From assembly GCA_031295725.1 (NCBI GenBank), contig JAUMNV010000080.1, forward strand, positions 1 through 9,309: DNA of 9,309 nt, in the 5' to 3' direction. This document shows positions 6,774-9,309 of this stretch, piece by piece (the stretch's first letter is position 1; each line of letters starts with the position of its first letter). The stretch comes from Collinsella sp. (GTDB lineage: Bacteria; Actinomycetota; Coriobacteriia; Coriobacteriales; Coriobacteriaceae). The notes under the pieces are model-generated. The model made no database searches. It saw only the letters and a list, made by a program, of their open reading frames with translations, and had not been told where the DNA came from. A program made the position numbers and the translations under genes.

Positions 6774-8762
6774 ATGGGATCGGCAAAAGCCAAACGCATG
6801 GAGCGCCTCGTCTATGTGCTGGAACATGCCAGCACCTGGATCCCGGCGTCAACACTCGCCAAAACCGTCGGAACCACCGAACGTTCTATCCGCAACTATG
6901 TTGCTGAGATTAACGAGGCGGGGGCGATTCGCATCGAATCGTCCCGTCAAGGCTATCGGGTTTTCCGAACACGCATTGCGAAAAACAAGCCGGAGCGCAG
7001 CACGAACGCGGTTGGATGTCAGGCATCTTCCCTCACGCCCGCTTATTTTGACACTGCCGAACAGCGCGCCATCAATGTTATCTCACAGCTCGCAAACGCA
7101 TCGACGCCCCTCTCGGTCTACGACCTTTCGTCTTCGCTGTTTATCGGGGAGAGCACGCTCGCAAGCAGCGTGATGCCCCTGGTGCGCAAGATTGTCGAGC
7201 GATTCAACCTTAGCTGTGAAACGCATGATTTCAAAACAAGCCTTGTAGGCCGAGAACAAGATAAACGCAAGCTCCTCGGCCACATTGCCATGCGCCATTC
7301 GCATGGCTATTTTTCTTCAACCCAAACGCTTAAGGAAATGTTCCCCGACTTCGATATCGAAGGAATCCTCGCCAAGCTCGTCGAGATCTGCCAACGCTCC
7401 GGACTTTTCTTGAACGACTACGCACTCAACAACCTGCTTGTACATGTCCTGGTAATCATCGTTCGCCTCACCTCAAAAAACGAGCTCTCCGAGCGCGACG
7501 ATCTTATCGACGCCAACGCCATGCTCGAGTGCCTTGCGCAACGAGATGAAATCCTGCGATGCGCTTCGAGAATTGCAGAGTTTTTTGAGAACGAGTTCGG
7601 TTGCTCCATCCCTAACATTGACTACCAGCAGGTCATCCTTCTTATTGCGCTTTCTGTTGAGCCTTACAGTTACGATGAACTTTCCTACGACAAGCTTTCG
7701 ACGCTTATGGACCAGTCGTTCCTCGATACCGTGCAAGCCATCTCCTGCGACACCTGCACACGATACGACATTCCGCATTTTGATGAAGCGCTCCTTTTGC
7801 AACTCACGCTTCATATGTATAACGCCTACCAGCGCGCCATCTATCACGTGAGTTATCCCAACCCCTTAGCGGCACAAATCAAGCAAGAGCATGCGCCCAT
7901 TTACGACATGGCGGTCTATTTCGCACACCGGTTCTCGCTTGAGCTTGACATTGCGATTGGTGAAAATGAAATTGCCTTTATTGCGTTTCATATCGGTGCT
8001 TGGCTCGAGCGCATCTCGACTCCCGATGACACCGCAACCTGTATCGTCATTGTGGAGTCCTATCACGACTTTGCCCGACAGCTCGTAAGCGATCTTAAGC
8101 ACGCGCTCGGCGATGAGATCAACATCATTGGCGTCATGAATTGCAGCGGCTACCTAGCCAACTTGCCCGAGGCCGACATCGTCATTACCACCATCGATGT
8201 GCCGATATCGCACGGCTGCAAGGTCCTTATCGGACCCATCCTCACAAAGCAGAATCTCCGTAAAATTAGATCAAACCTCTCCGATGTGCTCGATGAAAAA
8301 CGTATGAGGTCAGCACGCCTGTTCCTACAACGGGTGCTGAGGCCAGAACTATTTGCGCGCAATGTCGAACTTGGCGAAAACCCAGGCAGCTATATCGATT
8401 TCCTCGGTCAGCGATGCATCAGCCTAGGGCTCGCAGGCGAAGCCTATCTACGAGACGTCCATTTACGAGAGAAGATTTCCTCGACGGCTTTTACCGACTG
8501 CCTCGCCATCCCACATTCCATTAATGGCTATTCGAAGCATTCCTTTATCGCAGTAATCCACAACGACGCCCCGATTCCTTGGGGCAGGCACAACGTGCAT
8601 TTTGTTTTCCTGATCGGAATTGCCAAAAATGAAATGGGCTTATTCCGCGATGCGCTCGACTTGATTATTGAACTGTTCTCCTCGGTCGACAGCACTATGC
8701 GCTTGTTGCAAACCGATGATTTTAGCGATTTCGTTAGAACGTTTGCCCGTGGCATCGCGTAA
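6774..8762 (+). CDS. PTS-regulated transcriptional activator, LicR/MtlR type
   Basis: A 662-residue modular DNA-binding regulator whose activity is set by PTS phosphorylation. Order of domains: N-terminal HTH_11 (about 8-60, helix-turn-helix PASTLAKTVGTTERSIRNYV), second Mga-like HTH (about 95-170), PRD1 (about 185-300, His224 in LLVHVL), PRD2 (about 305-415, His347 in LTLHMYN and His406 in IAFHIGAWLE), an EIIB-like domain (about 420-505) and a mannitol/fructose-type EIIA domain (about 525-660, His581 in AIPHS). Two expected phosphorylation sites look lost: the second PRD1 histidine aligns with Ser294, and the EIIB-like loop has VESYHD with no cysteine where C-x-x-G is expected. GGAGGT lies seven bases before the ATG. 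It is divergent from the PTS operon, which it most likely activates when the sugar is present. Confidence 0.92.
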   Translation: MGSAKAKRMERLVYVLEHASTWIPASTLAKTVGTTERSIRNYVAEINEAGAIRIESSRQGYRVFRTRIAKNKPERSTNAVGCQASSLTPAYFDTAEQRAINVISQLANASTPLSVYDLSSSLFIGESTLASSVMPLVRKIVERFNLSCETHDFKTSLVGREQDKRKLLGHIAMRHSHGYFSSTQTLKEMFPDFDIEGILAKLVEICQRSGLFLNDYALNNLLVHVLVIIVRLTSKNELSERDDLIDANAMLECLAQRDEILRCASRIAEFFENEFGCSIPNIDYQQVILLIALSVEPYSYDELSYDKLSTLMDQSFLDTVQAISCDTCTRYDIPHFDEALLLQLTLHMYNAYQRAIYHVSYPNPLAAQIKQEHAPIYDMAVYFAHRFSLELDIAIGENEIAFIAFHIGAWLERISTPDDTATCIVIVESYHDFARQLVSDLKHALGDEINIIGVMNCSGYLANLPEADIVITTIDVPISHGCKVLIGPILTKQNLRKIRSNLSDVLDEKRMRSARLFLQRVLRPELFARNVELGENPGSYIDFLGQRCISLGLAGEAYLRDVHLREKISSTAFTDCLAIPHSINGYSKHSFIAVIHNDAPIPWGRHNVHFVFLIGIAKNEMGLFRDALDLIIELFSSVDSTMRLLQTDDFSDFVRTFARGIA

Positions 8763-8779
8763 GCCCGCGACGCCCGCGC

Positions 8780-8785
8780 TATGAT
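8780..8785 (+). promoter_or_regulatory. Candidate -10 box of the phosphatase gene
   Basis: TATGAT lies in the 64-base gap after the regulator stop, about 40 bases before the next start codon. No convincing -35 is seen 16-18 bases upstream. The gap shows no hairpin with a T-run, so read-through from the regulator gene is also possible. Confidence 0.3.
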
Positions 8786-8826
8786 GATAAACACTTGACC
8801 GCCACCCTAATTAATTAGGAGCACCC

Positions 8827-9309
8827 ATGGCAGCAGCTTTTTCCCATGTGATCTTCGACCTGGACGGCACCATCCTCAACACGCTCGAGGACTTGGCGGC
8901 CGCCGGCAACCATACCTGCGAGACGCACGGCTGGCCCACGTTCGCCGTCGACGAGTACCGCTACAAGGTGGGAAACGGCATGCTCAAGCTAGTTGAGCGT
9001 TTTATGCCTGCCGAGTATGCGGGCGACAGCCGTATGTTTGAGCAGACGCTTGCCGAGTTTAGGGCTTACTACGGCGAGCACAAGGAGGACCACACCGCCC
9101 CCTATGCCGGCACGATTGAGATGCTCGACCGCCTGCGCGCCGCGGGTGTGCAGCTTGCCGTGCTCACCAACAAGGACCACGTCTCGGCGGCTCCGCTTAT
9201 CGAAAAGTATTTTGGTTCCGAGCGCTTTGCGCTGGTGCAGGGCCGTGTCGATGCGTTTCCGCCCAAGCCCGAAGCACCCGTCACGCTGCATGTGATGGAA
9301 GAGCTAGGC
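8827..9309 (+). CDS. HAD phosphatase, phosphoglycolate phosphatase-like, 3'-truncated
   Basis: Haloacid dehalogenase superfamily phosphatase, 161 residues visible and open to the window end. HAD motif I is DLDGT with nucleophile Asp11 and Asp13 (FDLDGTILNTLEDL is typical of Gph/PpaX-type enzymes). An alpha-helical cap of subclass C1 follows (about 17-95). Motif II is VLTNK with Thr114, and motif III is Lys147 in PPKPE. The acidic motif IV (GD) lies beyond the window. TAGGAG five bases before the ATG supports the start. Such enzymes dephosphorylate 2-phosphoglycolate or related small phosphates; the exact substrate is not decidable here. Codons are GC-rich (41 of 60 bases at 9121-9180), unlike the preceding regulator, so it probably belongs to the core genome and is not functionally linked to the PTS locus. 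Confidence 0.9.
   Translation, partial: MAAAFSHVIFDLDGTILNTLEDLAAAGNHTCETHGWPTFAVDEYRYKVGNGMLKLVERFMPAEYAGDSRMFEQTLAEFRAYYGEHKEDHTAPYAGTIEMLDRLRAAGVQLAVLTNKDHVSAAPLIEKYFGSERFALVQGRVDAFPPKPEAPVTLHVMEELG

Noticed and set aside
8993..9295. Plus-strand 100-codon frame near the right end
   Set aside because: It is a shadow of the phosphatase gene, whose frame carries HAD motifs I-III.

Overview
The window looks like a piece of a high-GC Gram-positive gut anaerobe, most likely an actinobacterium of the Coriobacteriia (Collinsella-like). That placement is an inference from the base composition, the hydrogenase-maturation gene and the presence of a full PTS; no ribosomal marker is present. Two ordinary high-GC genes, both cut by the window edges, frame the region: the end of hypE (left, + strand) and the start of a HAD phosphatase of the phosphoglycolate phosphatase type (right, + strand).

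Between them lies a sugar-utilisation locus of lower GC. Reading leftwards on the minus strand from about 6.6 kb, five closely spaced genes form one operon: PTS EIIB, EIIC and EIIA of the lactose/cellobiose family, a GH1 6-phospho-beta-glucosidase, and a dedicated HPr-like protein. A strong rho-independent terminator follows the HPr gene. The logic is complete in one transcript: HPr phosphorylates EIIA, then EIIB, the sugar is taken up and phosphorylated through EIIC, and the GH1 enzyme splits the resulting phospho-beta-glucoside into glucose-6-phosphate and an aglycone or glucose.

Divergent from this operon is a large PTS-controlled activator of the LicR/MtlR type (HTH, HTH, PRD, PRD, EIIB-like, EIIA-like). 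The 251-base gap between the two holds two adjacent palindromic sites, related by a perfect 12-base inverted repeat, just upstream of a plausible weak promoter for the PTS operon. These are the best candidates for the activator's operator.

Downstream of the terminator, still on the minus strand, are a small four-helix membrane protein of unknown function and an M20-family metallopeptidase, which converges on hypE. The peptidase gene is clearly lower in GC than hypE.

Nothing here is a wholly new system, but several details depart from family norms: a serine where EIIC proteins usually have the GIHG histidine, a Lys/Ala-rich EIIC tail, loss of the phosphorylatable cysteine in the regulator's EIIB-like domain and of one PRD1 histidine, an operon-encoded HPr paralogue, and the paired operators.
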